Shown here: in pieces, positions 1 through 11,865 of the stretch | Position numbering within the stretch: the stretch's first letter is position 1 | How the letters are laid out: every line of letters begins with the position of its first letter | Assembly (NCBI GenBank): GCA_032718565.1 | Contig: JAVGVS010000297.1 | Coordinates: 343,685-407,684, forward strand | Source: Distichodus sexfasciatus | Lineage: Eukaryota > Chordata > Actinopteri > Characiformes > Distichodontidae | Direction: 5' to 3' | DNA length: 64,000 nt | Made by a program: the position numbers and the translations under genes | The notes under the pieces: model-generated | The model's database searches: none | What the model saw: the letters and a program-made list of their open reading frames with translations, nothing else | What the model was told of the DNA's origin: nothing

Positions 1-790
1 GAATTATGCAGAGTGATTGGCCAGAATACAGCACAGCACAGGTGCACTATAAGGAAGTGATGAGCAGGGCAGAGGGTCAGTGGGAGGATAAGCCAAGGTT
101 CTAATAGGGGCATTTTAGGTACTTTTAGGTAGGTATTTAGGAAATCCTGGCCAGCCTCCAGCAGGGGCGTTTGGTTCAGGCTGCTTCTCCGGGTTTTGTG
201 GGTTGCAGTCGCGTTCACAAAGCAGGACGCCATCCTGTCCTGGTGTTGGTGTTACGCTGAGTTGTCGAGCCCAACCTGGTGACACAAGCTGGTCAGCCCT
301 AGCTTAATTCTCACCCCCAAATTCTGATACTATTTTTTTTATGAGTTTCATAATTATATATATATACAGTGTGTGTGTATATATATATATATGTATTTAT
401 ATATGTAGAAAATCAATTCAATATTTTAATATTAGTATTATTTTAAATATTAGTATGTTAATATATATATTTGTGCAGTTATTTTTACATTTATTCTCCT
501 TCTTAAAGAAATGTTAAAATACAGCCAATAATAATAATATTAATAATAATAATAGCTAATAATAATAATGAAACATAAAGTAATTAATTGATTACTGTTT
601 TGTTGGTTTTGACTGTAAGGCTAAAGCTGGAGTTTACAAAACAGAGCCAAGGTTTAATCGCGAATAAAAGCGAGTGTAAAAACCACTCATATTTAATATC
701 CAGCTGTTATTCTCAAATATAAAAGCATTTTATAGAATAATAAAATAATAAAGAGTAGTAAACAGATATTTTCACTGTAAACGTTTGTGT
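1..790. other. AT-rich stretch without a recognised gene
   Basis: I see no convincing exon here. The stretch holds a TA/TG microsatellite near 355-400 and an AAT-rich run near 525-570. Confidence 0.5.
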
Positions 791-819
791 CTACCGGAAA
801 CCAGCGCGGCTGCATCGTC

Positions 820-916
820 ACGCCGGAGCGGAAGTAAACACGGACGACTTCCGGCGCGCGGGGACACGTGTCACAAGATGGCGCTGCGGTCACCATAGCA
901 ACTTTGACGTCACGTG
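820..916. promoter_or_regulatory. TATA-less housekeeping-type promoter cluster
   Basis: A short GC-rich island in AT-rich DNA carries two ETS-type sites (GCGGAAGT at about 828-835 and CTTCCGG at 848-854), a YY1-type AAGATGGCG at 875-883, a perfect CRE TGACGTCA at 905-912 and an overlapping E-box CACGTG at 911-916. This mix is typical of bidirectional, TATA-less vertebrate promoters. The YY1 orientation favours transcription towards higher coordinates, but a minus-strand start is also possible. That it is a promoter is inference from the motif cluster. Confidence 0.55.
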
Positions 917-1456
917 GGAGCCGAAAAACAGTGAACAATCGAGTACAAATAAAGCGAATTAACGATATTTATGATGGATAACGTCATTTAAGTACATTAC
1001 GATTAAAACGCGAATCGTTTGTTTAACGCAAATGTCATATAGATATTTACAGTTTTTTCTTGCCGAAGCGGCATTTCTCACACCAGAATTGAAAGCTCAA
1101 ACTGGGTTTCGTTCAATTCCTACAACCTCAGTCAGATATGCACATCATAACAGCAAATTTCTGGTTGTTTTTGCTGACGGCACTGCTTTAGTACACTCAG
1201 TAGATGCTTATGCATAATTATATATATCATACATCAGCGGTTGCAGTATGTCATGATGATCAAAATGCATTAGTGCTAGTCATCTATTGTAGTCTATACC
1301 CAGATGAACCTGTCATTTTCTTATTGTTTAAGCCATTGCAGTCAAAAGGAACAAGATATCATTGGTTGTCAAGAGTATTTTTATAAGTTTTACAAAACTT
1401 TTTTGGTTTGTATTTACAATACTAATGATTCTCAGTACCACCTTAAATTGTTTCAG

Positions 1457-1741
1457 ACGCTTGCAGAGGCTGGATAAGACGTTCTAGGAGGTTCTTTCAC
1501 GCTGCATTGCAAAGGAAGATGTCCGTTGTGATGTGGGATGAGAACACGGGGCCCAATATACAGGACTGCAGCAACTGCAGAAAGCAGCATTTAGAGTTTT
1601 AGTATGTATATATTGTTTTTTGATTTTGTAATTTGGTTTCTTTTTTTTTCATTCTGTACATCTATGCATAAAGCATTGAAAATGCATTTTGGTAGACTGC
1701 AGTTGCATGGTGTCAACAGATACCTGTACAATCAATAAAAT
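1457..1741 (+). other. Possible terminal exon of an unrecognised + strand transcript
   Basis: A TTTCAG acceptor at 1451-1456 precedes a 47-codon open frame that ends with TAG at 1600-1602. The frame is rich in Arg and Cys and ends in HLEF. An AATAAA lies at 1736-1741, followed by a T-rich stretch. The promoter-like island at 820-916 lies upstream, and a 61-codon ORF at 1032-1217 (containing VVFADGTALVHS) lies between. I do not recognise either peptide. It could be a small gene, a non-coding transcript or chance. Confidence 0.25.
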
Positions 1742-2665
1742 ATTCTTCAACTGTTCCCCACAACAGTGTGTTTTTATTTTATGTTTCTGCCCTATTATCT
1801 TAGAGCGCATCAGAAAATGTTTAGATTGTGCCATTTTATATTGATGACATGACTTTTACATTTGGTCATGTCTGTGATGATGATTCATGGATTTGGGATT
1901 TTGATGGCACTGACATAATCAATTGATTTAGAATATTTGCTTGGAGGCATGGACTAAGGATTTTGGAAGAGGTCACCTGTTTTCTTGCCAGCGTCACCCA
2001 TGATGTTTTGCCATATTTGCACTAAGTGTTTTGAGAAACGTACTTGCCAAGTTATGCAAATGTTAAGTCTACAGAGAAATGCACCAAAGTACAATTGAGA
2101 AAATCTGTATGAAAAGACATCTTGTATTACTTATATATCTATTAATATATTAATAATATAATATATATTATAATAGTGACATATTAGTTAGAATATTGTT
2201 GTGTTAGTTATTATATTAACTAATATATAATGTGTATTGCACGTTATTGGTTGATAAAATGAGATATAGTAATATGAATATTCTTAAAATAATCATTTAA
2301 ATATTACATATCAAACTGTTATATTAATAGAAATAAACCCAGAAACACGATATCAGTATTCATGTCTAGTTCTAAAATGTAATTAATTTTAAATTGAATA
2401 TAAGAAAAGATTTATATATAATAAAAATGCTAAATGTTTTAGTATTGATATATAAGAACAGACAAATTATTGCAAATTAATTTCAAAACCAAAGTAAAGT
2501 CTGATATTTTTTCGAGAATGCTGCAAGGCAATTATTAATATTAATATATTCCACTGTATTTTTAATTTAAAAATGTAACAAAAGAAATAAATCATTTCAA
2601 CTTGTAAAATGAAAACATGTTGTAGAGTGAAACACTATGGTATATTATAATATGAAGAAAAGAAC

Positions 2666-2671
2666 TTTATT
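2666..2671 (-). terminator. Candidate vamp5 poly(A) signal
   Basis: AATAAA on the minus strand, about 560 nt downstream of the vamp5 stop codon. Other AATAAA-like hexamers lie closer to the stop (for example near 2872), so the site actually used is uncertain. Confidence 0.3.
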
Positions 2672-3232
2672 TAAGACAAATACAATATAATTCCTATTGA
2701 TAAACAAAAAACATTTTACATTAAGACAAAGAAAATATGATGTTTACATACAATGAAACATTTTATACACACATTTTGCTTCTTTCAATTACTGTATTTT
2801 TAAAAAAAGGAAATAAAAGGTATTAATAAAGACGTTTTAAAGTTTTGTACAAATATTTTTTCTCGTATGTTTTATTTTTTCTTAAACTTTCTTATTTTAC
2901 ACAAATAAAATTTTTTATACTTTGCTCCTCCTTCTTATGACGTAGAATAAACATATTTTGTCAGTTCCAAAAACTGAATTGTTTTTATTTTGGTTCACAC
3001 ATGAACATGAAACTATTCAGATTGTAACCTCAGGCATGCATGTTGCTATTTTTTTAAAATAATAATGATAGCAGCACGCAGTCTGTTAAAAGTACCATCC
3101 CATAGCATCACCTGAAGCAAATGAAATCCACATTTCCACATTTGAGATTTTACACAAAATCCCAGACAATGTTTTTCATGACTTTCCTGAATGTCTGAAA
3201 TTCCTCCAACATTTTGCGGAAGAAAAATATTC

Positions 3233-4009
3233 TCACTTTAAGTTTAAGTTCAAAACGATGGACAGGATGATAATCAGGAGGATGACAACAAAAATGACAT
3301 CAAATGCAATTATTTTCCACTTCATGTTCTCCCATCTCTTCTTGTTTTTCACCTGCGCTGACGTTTTCGAAAACATCTTGCTCTGGAAAAGAAAGATGAC
3401 AAATAAACCATATTGTCTCTGCACAGAATCACGAATTCATTGAAAAATAAAACCTGAATAAAATTAATTAAATAAAAATTAGTTTTTGCATTTTATAATA
3501 CAATCAGAAAATTAAATGTGCTGTGGTTCATGATAAAACTGGAAAACGCTTCTGATTTTTATAATAATATCGGAAAATAAAATATGGTTCACTGCTTTCT
3601 TTGCTAACTCACTTCTACTGGTCACTTCAGCACTGTTGCTAATTAAACACTACAGATACTACTCCAGCACTTAAGTCAGGACTGAACATTCAGGATTCCT
3701 TGATTCTGACTCAGCTCTGCAGTTCTTCACTTGCTGTGCCAGTCCCCATTCAAAGGCATTGCTGCAACTTCATCTCGACACTTGTCAATTTGGAACTGTC
3801 GTCACTGCCGTAATTAGCAGATTAATTCAGCATTTCTGCTCTGACGATTATGAGTGTTGTCTTGACCTTCTGCCTGAGCTGGACGGCTCGGTCTTCCAGC
3901 TCGTGCAGTTTTCCCTCTCGGTCGCTAGCCTTGTTCAGGTTGTCCAGCATGATCACCTTTACCTCCTCCACCTCCTCCTGAGCCTGCTGACGACGACTAT
4001 GCCCGCTTC
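3233..4009 (-). CDS. vamp5: vamp5-like R-SNARE, vesicle-associated membrane protein 5 (partial: 5' exon not found)
   Basis: Two exons are visible. The SNARE-motif exon (3867-4009) follows a TGTGCAG acceptor and carries 47 full codons with the heptad pattern EEVEEVKVIMLDNLNKA and LHELEDRA. It ends at a GTCAAG donor. The tail exon (3233-3382) follows TTTCTTTTCCAG and encodes SKMFSKTSAQVKNKKRWEN, then one hydrophobic helix (about FDVIFVVILLIIILSIVL), then NLNLK and the stop. Both exons join in phase 0. The order R-SNARE helix, KKRWEN juxtamembrane segment, single C-terminal anchor fits VAMP5, a tail-anchored SNARE of plasma membrane and endosomal vesicles. The SNARE exon starts with two bases of a split codon, so a short first exon must lie upstream; I could not place it. 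The VAMP8-like gene lies upstream on the same strand, as in mammals. VAMP5 rather than another R-SNARE rests on the tail sequence and the neighbour. Confidence 0.8.
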
Positions 4010-4019
4010 CTGCACAGAA

Positions 4020-6540
4020 TTTATGAAACCAGTACAATTCAAGGTGAAGTGGTGGATTAATATATTATAAAACCTTTGTTAAATTGTCTGACGACCTGCA
4101 TCGCATTACAGTTAAGTTCATTCTGGCACCACGCTTACATATTGCAAGCAGTCAGAGGGTCTAAATATTTTCAGAAAAAGTTTGGCTGTTATAAATGTTC
4201 TTCATGACGCTTTTCTCCTTTTCTCTCTTTTCCACAAGATGGATCTGCTACCAATTCCAAACAAAGAACAACTGAGAAACCCAATACAACCATACCTTGG
4301 AAAACCAATTCCACTTCCAATCTTTATTTTTTTGGGGTTTATTACATTAATAAGTTGTTTTTAGTTTGGGATTCGAACAAAGAACAACATGTTACTGTCA
4401 ATAAACCTCAGCACTGCCTTAACACGATTACCAACTCCAATCTCCAATCTCTTCTGTCTGGGGGTTTCTTGACATTACCAAGTTCACAGTAATTTTATTG
4501 TCGGTCAGTCACTTTTATACATGTACAAAATGATGAGACAAAGGCTCTCATGGCCCCTGTGCAACATATAGTAACATTACATTCAACAGAACAAAAGGTG
4601 CAACAAGCAACATAATGAATACAGAATGAACGCAATAAATACAGTAAGAAAAGAAAGGAAGAGACGGAATGTAAATGTTATGTTGAGCCAGATTGGTACC
4701 AAACCAAGAATAACTTATTGTTACTAAATCTAGAGGACCTTAACAGTAATCAACCCTAATTCTTTCTCCATTTTTATCTGTTTTGTTATTCTGACGATAT
4801 TTTGTCATCTCATTGCAATTAATATCACATTTCAGACTCTTGTCAAATCTATTTGACATCCATATTTATGATATTTGCATCTGGTACACATTTATCAGAG
4901 TTGAGACATAACACCCTTTTCATTCCCGGCAAACATGCCACCAAATCTCACAATAAAACCATTGTGGCTCCACCAAGGGGTCATGAACCAGAAATGGAAG
5001 CATTCGAAGATGCTGACTGTCTGAGACCAGCAGGGGCCTGGGCAACAAAGATAGCCATATATTGTGAATACCCACCCCTCCCTTCCCTTTCTATCGCTCT
5101 CTCTCTCTTCCCCTCTTTAGGAAGAAGGAAGTGTCGGGATCGCAAGTCATGACCGGGTTCTATCGCCGGAAACCATCAAATCCGCTTTTGGACAAATGGA
5201 CGTCCCAGCAAACCTTGACTCATTTTGAGTAATTGCTCGAAGCTCGAGGTCATAAACAAGCGACGCCCGAGGTACAATAACAGAAGTCTGTATGGGCAAG
5301 GCACCAGAGGCTGAAACCCCCTTGCAACCCCGACACAAAGCGGTCATGAGGAGGTGGATGAGTAATGAAGGATGAATTGTAGCGATAACGTTCTTATCGA
5401 GAGGGTATTGGAATCGGAAGTGTCAGCCTGTTCATGACACTGTTGTGTCAGAAACAGTTGTGTAACAAAAGCATGTTGAATAACAAGAGTCTATCGCAAA
5501 CGAGACTAAACCCTTTTCCCTCAGTTTTAATAGAAGCAAAACCCAATCCACCTTTATTTGTTACATATTGACCACCTGGTTAGCCTATGAATGGGCTCCA
5601 GCAGGATATGTCACCTCTCCCCACTTCCCTCTGCAGTCTCTTTCCTTCCTTTCCCGTCTCTCTCTTCCTCACTTCTTTCAAAGCTTTACCCCACCAGGAA
5701 TTCTGACATTGCGGAAGTCACCAGGTCTCCAACGTTAGTTACCCTTCTACGAAGGTATTTGTGGATCGTAAAATGGGGGTCTGAATCTCAAGCACTGCCT
5801 TGGGCTCCTAATCAAGAGCAAGACCCCTCAAACCTGTTGGTCTAGGAGACCTGATCCTGTGACGAGGAAATGGACGTCACTCGGCTTGTCAAAGTTCATT
5901 CGGTAGATATTGTGCCTTCAAAAGATTTTAAAGACAGACATCCACAAGGACGAGGGAGTTTCAACACCTTTAAAGCCAAACTGAAAGTGAAGCTTGATGA
6001 ATGTTGAATTGTGGGTGAACCTAGGAATATGTTACATTAATATTGTTGATTATCTTGATGATTGAATTATTAGAAACTGTTAGTAAACATTGTCAAGGGT
6101 GGAAATGAGTATTTTTTTAGTTGTTCCACCATTGTGATAAAGTGTTACAGTAATATTGCTGTTGATGTTGTTGGTTTTGATGCAAGTGTTGACGCAGGCC
6201 ATGTCAAACGTGAACAAAGATGCAAACTGATGATGTTTATATCAATATTCAGGCAAAATACAAGCGTGTTGTATTTATTTGACCTTGTAGTTTAAAACGC
6301 TGCCAACACAACGGCACACGTGTACGATGCAGAGACAAAACAATGAGAGAGGAAAAACATTTTACTATAGTTGCTTCCTGGCTGGGTAATGTGGGTATAG
6401 AAAGATGAAGGCAATTCAGGACTTAAAATAGTGTATGAGAGAAAGGGTATTTTGATAGTGAAATGAAAAGCCAAAATAGGTAAGTCTGTTTGCTTTCTGC
6501 CACAAGTCGAACTGCTGAAGCTGTCAGACCCATTTCAGGG
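4020..6540. other. No coding feature recognised (probably vamp5 intron or intergenic)
   Basis: I searched for the missing short first exon of vamp5 and did not find a clear one. The 5000-5860 part is less AT-rich and holds small open frames on both strands, but none has a recognisable domain. Confidence 0.4.
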
Positions 6541-6561
6541 ACCTTATATAAGAGCGCTCTC

Positions 6562-6562
6562 T

Positions 6563-6602
<40 letters not shown>
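6562..6602. repeat. (CA)n microsatellite
   Basis: About 20 uninterrupted CA units. Other CA/GT tracts of similar kind lie at about 9213-9247, 11376-11398, 21187-21212, 24207-24228, 41289-41309 and 41384-41397. Confidence 0.95.
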
Positions 6603-6604
<2 letters not shown>

Positions 6605-6860
6605 CTTTAGACATTTATTCTTTTGTGAGGTCCATAGACTCCTATAATGACTAAAGTGGATACTCTTACACCTACACCCAACCTAACCCTAATCTTAACC
6701 TCAAAAATCAACCAAAAAAGCACATTCTTTAGTTTCTCAAATAAAACAAGCACATTTTCTATAAAGTCATTTTCCTCATGGGGACCTCTCAAATGTCCTC
6801 ACAAAGCCCAAAAACAGATAAAAGTGATTTTAGATGTGCTGTCCTCATAATGATAAATAC
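6600..6860. repeat. Dispersed repeat of the 'gaggtcc...tcctcacaa' type
   Basis: The block begins TGTGAGGTCC and closes with CATGGGGACC, TGTCCTCACA and CTGTCCTCAT, with CCTAACCCTAA-rich sequence inside. This layout matches a repeat often seen beside CA tracts in fish genomes. Similar text occurs at 36715-36900 and 62740-63020. Family assignment is from memory, not from a search. Confidence 0.4.
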
Positions 6861-6899
6861 ATGAACACACACACACACCCTGTTATATCTTTAGGTTAC

Positions 6900-9209
6900 A
6901 TTTGGTAGTCACAAAGCTCCGATTACAGCTACTGAGATCTGCTTGCTGCCAAAATGAACGAAATTAGGTTGGCCCAAAATTCTCGGCGAAAAATGGCAAA
7001 TACAAAATCAGACCATTTCCAAGCCCTTAAACCTAAGCGAAATGCTTTTGCGTTCTCGTGACATCATTTTCGAGAATTTCTCTCAAGGTTTTCTCTGCGT
7101 TACCACCCCAAATTCATGGCTTTTAAGTCCTCACAACGGGCGTTGAAACGCACCTCCATCTCATTTCTACATCTGCTTCATAATTTCGATGTTCATATCG
7201 CCAAATGTATGCTACAAGTCACAACTGAAACAGCATTTTCTGACAGTTCATCATTTTGTGCTTTTATATAATGTTTACAACTAGTAAATCATAGACATTT
7301 CTATTAATCAAATAAAGGGTCGTCATTTATATTCCTTTTCATTCACAATAATTAAGCTACGATTTTCATATTTCTTGTCTTAATGATTAACCAGGTTTGC
7401 AAGTTCACCACTTGACTAACATTTAATCTTTGCTTTATGTTGATAGAAATTAAACTAACATTTGTCATTTCAAAGGAAACTTCTGATTCTGAGTCAAGTT
7501 TGAAACAAGTTTGGGGCTGGAATTTCTTAACCTAATTTTTTAACCAAAATCTAAAACCAGGGGACGACATTGGTTCACACAACTTTCTGACCCACATCGT
7601 GAATTAGTACTTAGCGTGAAATATCCTCTCAGTTCATCATCAAATTGAAAACCACAAGATTCCAGTCGACTAGATACAAACCAGGACATGTAGTTCTCAG
7701 TTGCCAAGATCATCACCATATTGTTCACAGATTGGACACTAAACTTTAAATTCCCAAGTCTTGTTACAAGTTTTAAATCACAAATTAAAAGTTTCCTAGT
7801 TGTGGACTTTAAAGCATGTTTCATAGAGCCTTCAACACTTGAATTATTGGATAAAACAACTTTATTATACTTAGTTTATGTTCTAATATTGTAACTTTAT
7901 AGAAATATATTTTCTAAGTATTTTGTAAAAAAAAACAAAACAAAAAAAACAAAACACCACAAACGACATCAGGTTGCAGGTTAAACGGTTTTTCTGCCTC
8001 CGGCACCATTTAACTAACTTATTAGTTTGGGCTTAAATTCCAGTTGTGATTAAACACCAAACCTGCTTGAATAAACTAGAAACCATGATCTAAAGATTAT
8101 GGTTGGGGTAACAGATTATGGTTGTGCAGACAGGACTCAAGAGCTAATTTTGCTTAACTAAAAGAGATTTATTCCATAAAATGAAAAAGAGTCTAAACAG
8201 CCACCAGGCTCTGAATTTCCAAAAAAGACAAACAAAAAAACAACCAAACACATAAACGAAAAATGTTGGAGCAACAGACAAGACTTGCGTCAAAATCAGT
8301 CTCTAAAAACAGAGAGTAAAGCCTGGGAGAGGGATTAAATAATCACAGACACAGCTGAAACACATGAGGGTTAATCAAGACTAAAGCAGGTCTGAGAAGA
8401 TGGGGGAAATGTCGCCTCAGGCTGATTTTACAATTACATTTAGAAGTCTTTAACCTTTCGAAAACGAATGAAAGTGAAAGTGAGAGATTATTTGTCATTG
8501 TGAACACAGCACAGCACATTTATTTATTATTATCATATCATATCATTTTGCTCTTTTCAATTTGCATCCAAACTGATGCTTTTCAAATATCAAGTCGAGC
8601 TGAACTTCTCTACACCTTCTTTACACCTTCTTCATGGCTTCATTTGAGCTTGAGAAAGTGCTGGAAGGATAAACTCAGTGAGTGAAGGTGAAGAAAAGCT
8701 TCTCTCTGGTACTGTGACAGCTGAAAAACAGGAAGAAGGCAAAAACCGCAAAGCACGTTTTTGCATAACGTGAAATAAATTCAGAGTGGAAAAGAGAATT
8801 TCCTCTTTCATTCCGTCAGGCCTGTTGCTTAGTTTGACATTTAATATGTCTTATTTGAATTGGTTTTACACGTCGGAAAAAACTTAAAATAAAATAAATA
8901 AAAAACAAGTCCTTAAATTAGTCTTTTAATTTAAAAAACTTGATTAATTGATACAAAACCTCTGTAATTGACCAAAACAAATTTTACAGTACAAATAACA
9001 AATAAAGCATATAGAACAACCACATTTAAATGGACAATAAAATATAAAATTCTAGGTTTGTTTTCTAAATTGAAAAAACTCCATCAGCTGTTCCAGACTG
9101 AAACCGGTGACATCTGGAAGTTACTTAAGTGGAAGTCAGATGAAGTAAAATTAATTGAAAGGAAATTTACTAAAACATGATCAACTTTGCGGGAAACAGT
9201 TCGAAGTTT

Positions 9210-9210
<1 letters not shown>
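6900..9210. other. No gene recognised
   Basis: AT-rich sequence with short open frames only. No domain, tRNA or mobile-element core was recognised. Confidence 0.4.
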
Positions 9211-9249
<39 letters not shown>

Positions 9250-10008
9250 GCCACGTGGTATCTTGTAATGCAGTTGGGTTTGAACCTTATTTTCCACCAA
9301 CAATACCCTTTAATACCCTTTCCAGTAATGTGTCCTTTTGTTAGTAACGCTTTATCACCTGGATTAACACGGCTTGGATTAAAAACTATGTGGACAATGT
9401 GATTGTGGACACACACATTCTGTACACTCCCAGACCACATTTTACACATTTTAGGGCCATTGAAAAAATAAAAGTTTAAACGATAAAAATAAATGGCGGC
9501 AAAATTCCGAGAAACATGTCAGAAATTCCCTGATTAAAAACGTAAATTTTCAAAAACACACAAAAGGCAGGAAAACATCAACTTTACCCAACTTAATGCT
9601 GTAAAATGAATTATTTTGGGGTTACAGTCGGATTCTTCCAAACCTTTTGTTTTGTCAGTTTTCAGGCTACTGATTATTGGCAGCGTTTTTTATTTTTTTT
9701 CATTTTCCAGGGCGTTTTGACTTCAGTCTCTTTATCATAAATAACATTCTTATAGTAAGAACTCATAATTTAAAAATTAAACTCATTATTTAAAAGAAAA
9801 ATCATACACAAAAATCACAAAACGTCGCACGTTTCCATGACACAATTTTTATTGTAAAATATATAATGCCGTACCATATTTTATACTTTTTGCTTACCAA
9901 CACAACCCCGTGAACCCAATAACATCATGAATAATGAGAGGAAAAAAGAAAGAAAGACAGAAAGAAAAAGAAAGAACGGAATCGGCAGAAACGGGCGTCG
10001 AGGCCCAC

Positions 10009-10046
<38 letters not shown>
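10009..10046. repeat. (AAT)n microsatellite
   Basis: About 12 AAT units. The poly-Leu minus-strand reading frame across it is an artefact of the repeat. Confidence 0.95.
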
Positions 10047-11706
10047 AATGATGCAAATACTGGCCCAAAAATGCTCAGGTGTCTCGTAATAAATCAAACT
10101 TTTGTTAGCCACGTTTAATATTTTTTGTTGAAAAAAAATTGCTTAAGACTTTTAAGTAATCTCACATACGCCTCAGTCATCGATAGCAACGTTAACAATC
10201 CCCTCAAACCCTATTATTATTCACATTATATTATTAATAATAATTAATTGATAATGAAATAATATTAATTATTATTAATAAGCAGTGGAGAGTGTAATCA
10301 AGCGAGCTTAGCATCACGAGCAATAAGCTGCCTATGGAAGTTTCCAGAACATACCAAATATAAACTTTAATAACAACTTTCTCCACTATTTACACACAAA
10401 GTATAATAATTCATATTTCCGACTCTTTTCGTTCCTCTAAAAGCAGTTTCTAATAACAACAATTTCACCCAAAAGCCTTCACTGGTCCAAGCCTTAAAGT
10501 CCCTCAGGGTGAATTCTTCAAAAACTCTGTACTTAACAAGTTATCTACCTTATTTATTTCATAATGACGTTATTATTATTTAAGTTATTGCTTTATAGAA
10601 TAGTTATTTTATTAAAAGCTTTTAAGAATTTGTTGCCATGTTTGAAAAGCTAAGGTAAATAAGTTGTGAACTCAAGATATAAATTTTGTTGCCACAAGAT
10701 AAATAACTTGAGCAAAGAGAAAATTCATAATTTGTTCACATGAGATAATTATCCAGATAAACAACATGTTCCAACAAGATAAACAACTCAAGAGCACAAG
10801 ATTTCCTTAAATTCACTTTATGGGACTTTAGGTTCTCTGTAACAGCAAATTTTACTATGTAAACATTAAACGGAAAACCCCATTTTATTAAAAGATTTAA
10901 ACAAGAGATGAAGAGAATGTTTCTACCAAGTTCAAATTTAAATAAAAATAACTTCATGAAGCTGGTAAATCTATGCTTAATCAGAAGCATTTACAGCCGG
11001 TTAAAATGACTTCAACACACCCGGAATGTTTTTGAAAACAGACAGGAGGAATATTTTCAGAGTTTAAAGTAAATATGGCAGTACTGCTTATATTAATTCC
11101 CAACTCATGTAACATCCAACATGTTAGAGAAGATATTGATGTTATACTAACAAGACTATAGGGCAGAGTCATGGCTTTTATACAAAAACTAATTTTCTCA
11201 CACACACTTTCACACATTCACTGTCCAGAACCTCAAGGTTACCAAAGTGAGAAAAAATGACTTTCTAGTTGCGGAGTGTGTTCAGGATGTCGAGTTGATC
11301 TAAAGTTAGAAGCAAACAAAAAATCTGAACCAAAAAGAGCCACCGTTTTGATCTTCAAAATGTCTGTGTATAGTACACACACACACACACAAACACACAT
11401 CCAATGTCCATACATTCTGGTTATTAACATCAAAACACAACTAAAGCTAATGTACTAAATACCATAAAGGGTTTGTAAATAAGACGCTCCAGATTTAAGG
11501 GTGGCACAAGCCTGCTGCATTGGACTGATTCGACAGTACGCCAAGAGCAACGCCACGCCCCTTACCTAATTAAAGTAAACAGGGTTCAGCTAGCGTGCTG
11601 CTAAATCCCCATTAACTTGTTTTTTGTTAATGACACTGGGATTAGAAAATAACAGATGTGTATGGGAGTGTGTGTGAGGAGTGTACTTATTTGGGAAGGT
11701 TTGTGC

Positions 11707-11865
11707 TTAGGGTTTAAAGGCACTGGTGGGTATGACGCCAGTGGCCAGGAGCACGATGATGAGGATGATGATGACCACGATCACCACGATGACCACCACC
11801 AGCTTGACATTCTTCCACCAGTAGGCGCGAGCCACTTTCTGAGAGGTGTGCCTAAAGTTCTGCGC
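11707..11865 (-). CDS. vamp8: vamp8 terminal exon (juxtamembrane region and tail anchor)
   Basis: The acceptor CCCGCCAG precedes 52 codons and a TAA. AQNFRHTSQKVARAYWWKNVK is the highly conserved end of the VAMP8 SNARE motif with its Trp-Trp pair. It is followed by a Val/Ile-rich transmembrane helix and a short lumenal tail. The exon is intact. Confidence 0.88.
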   Translation of the reverse strand, partial: AQNFRHTSQKVARAYWWKNVKLVVVIVVIVVIIILIIVLLATGVIPTSAFKP

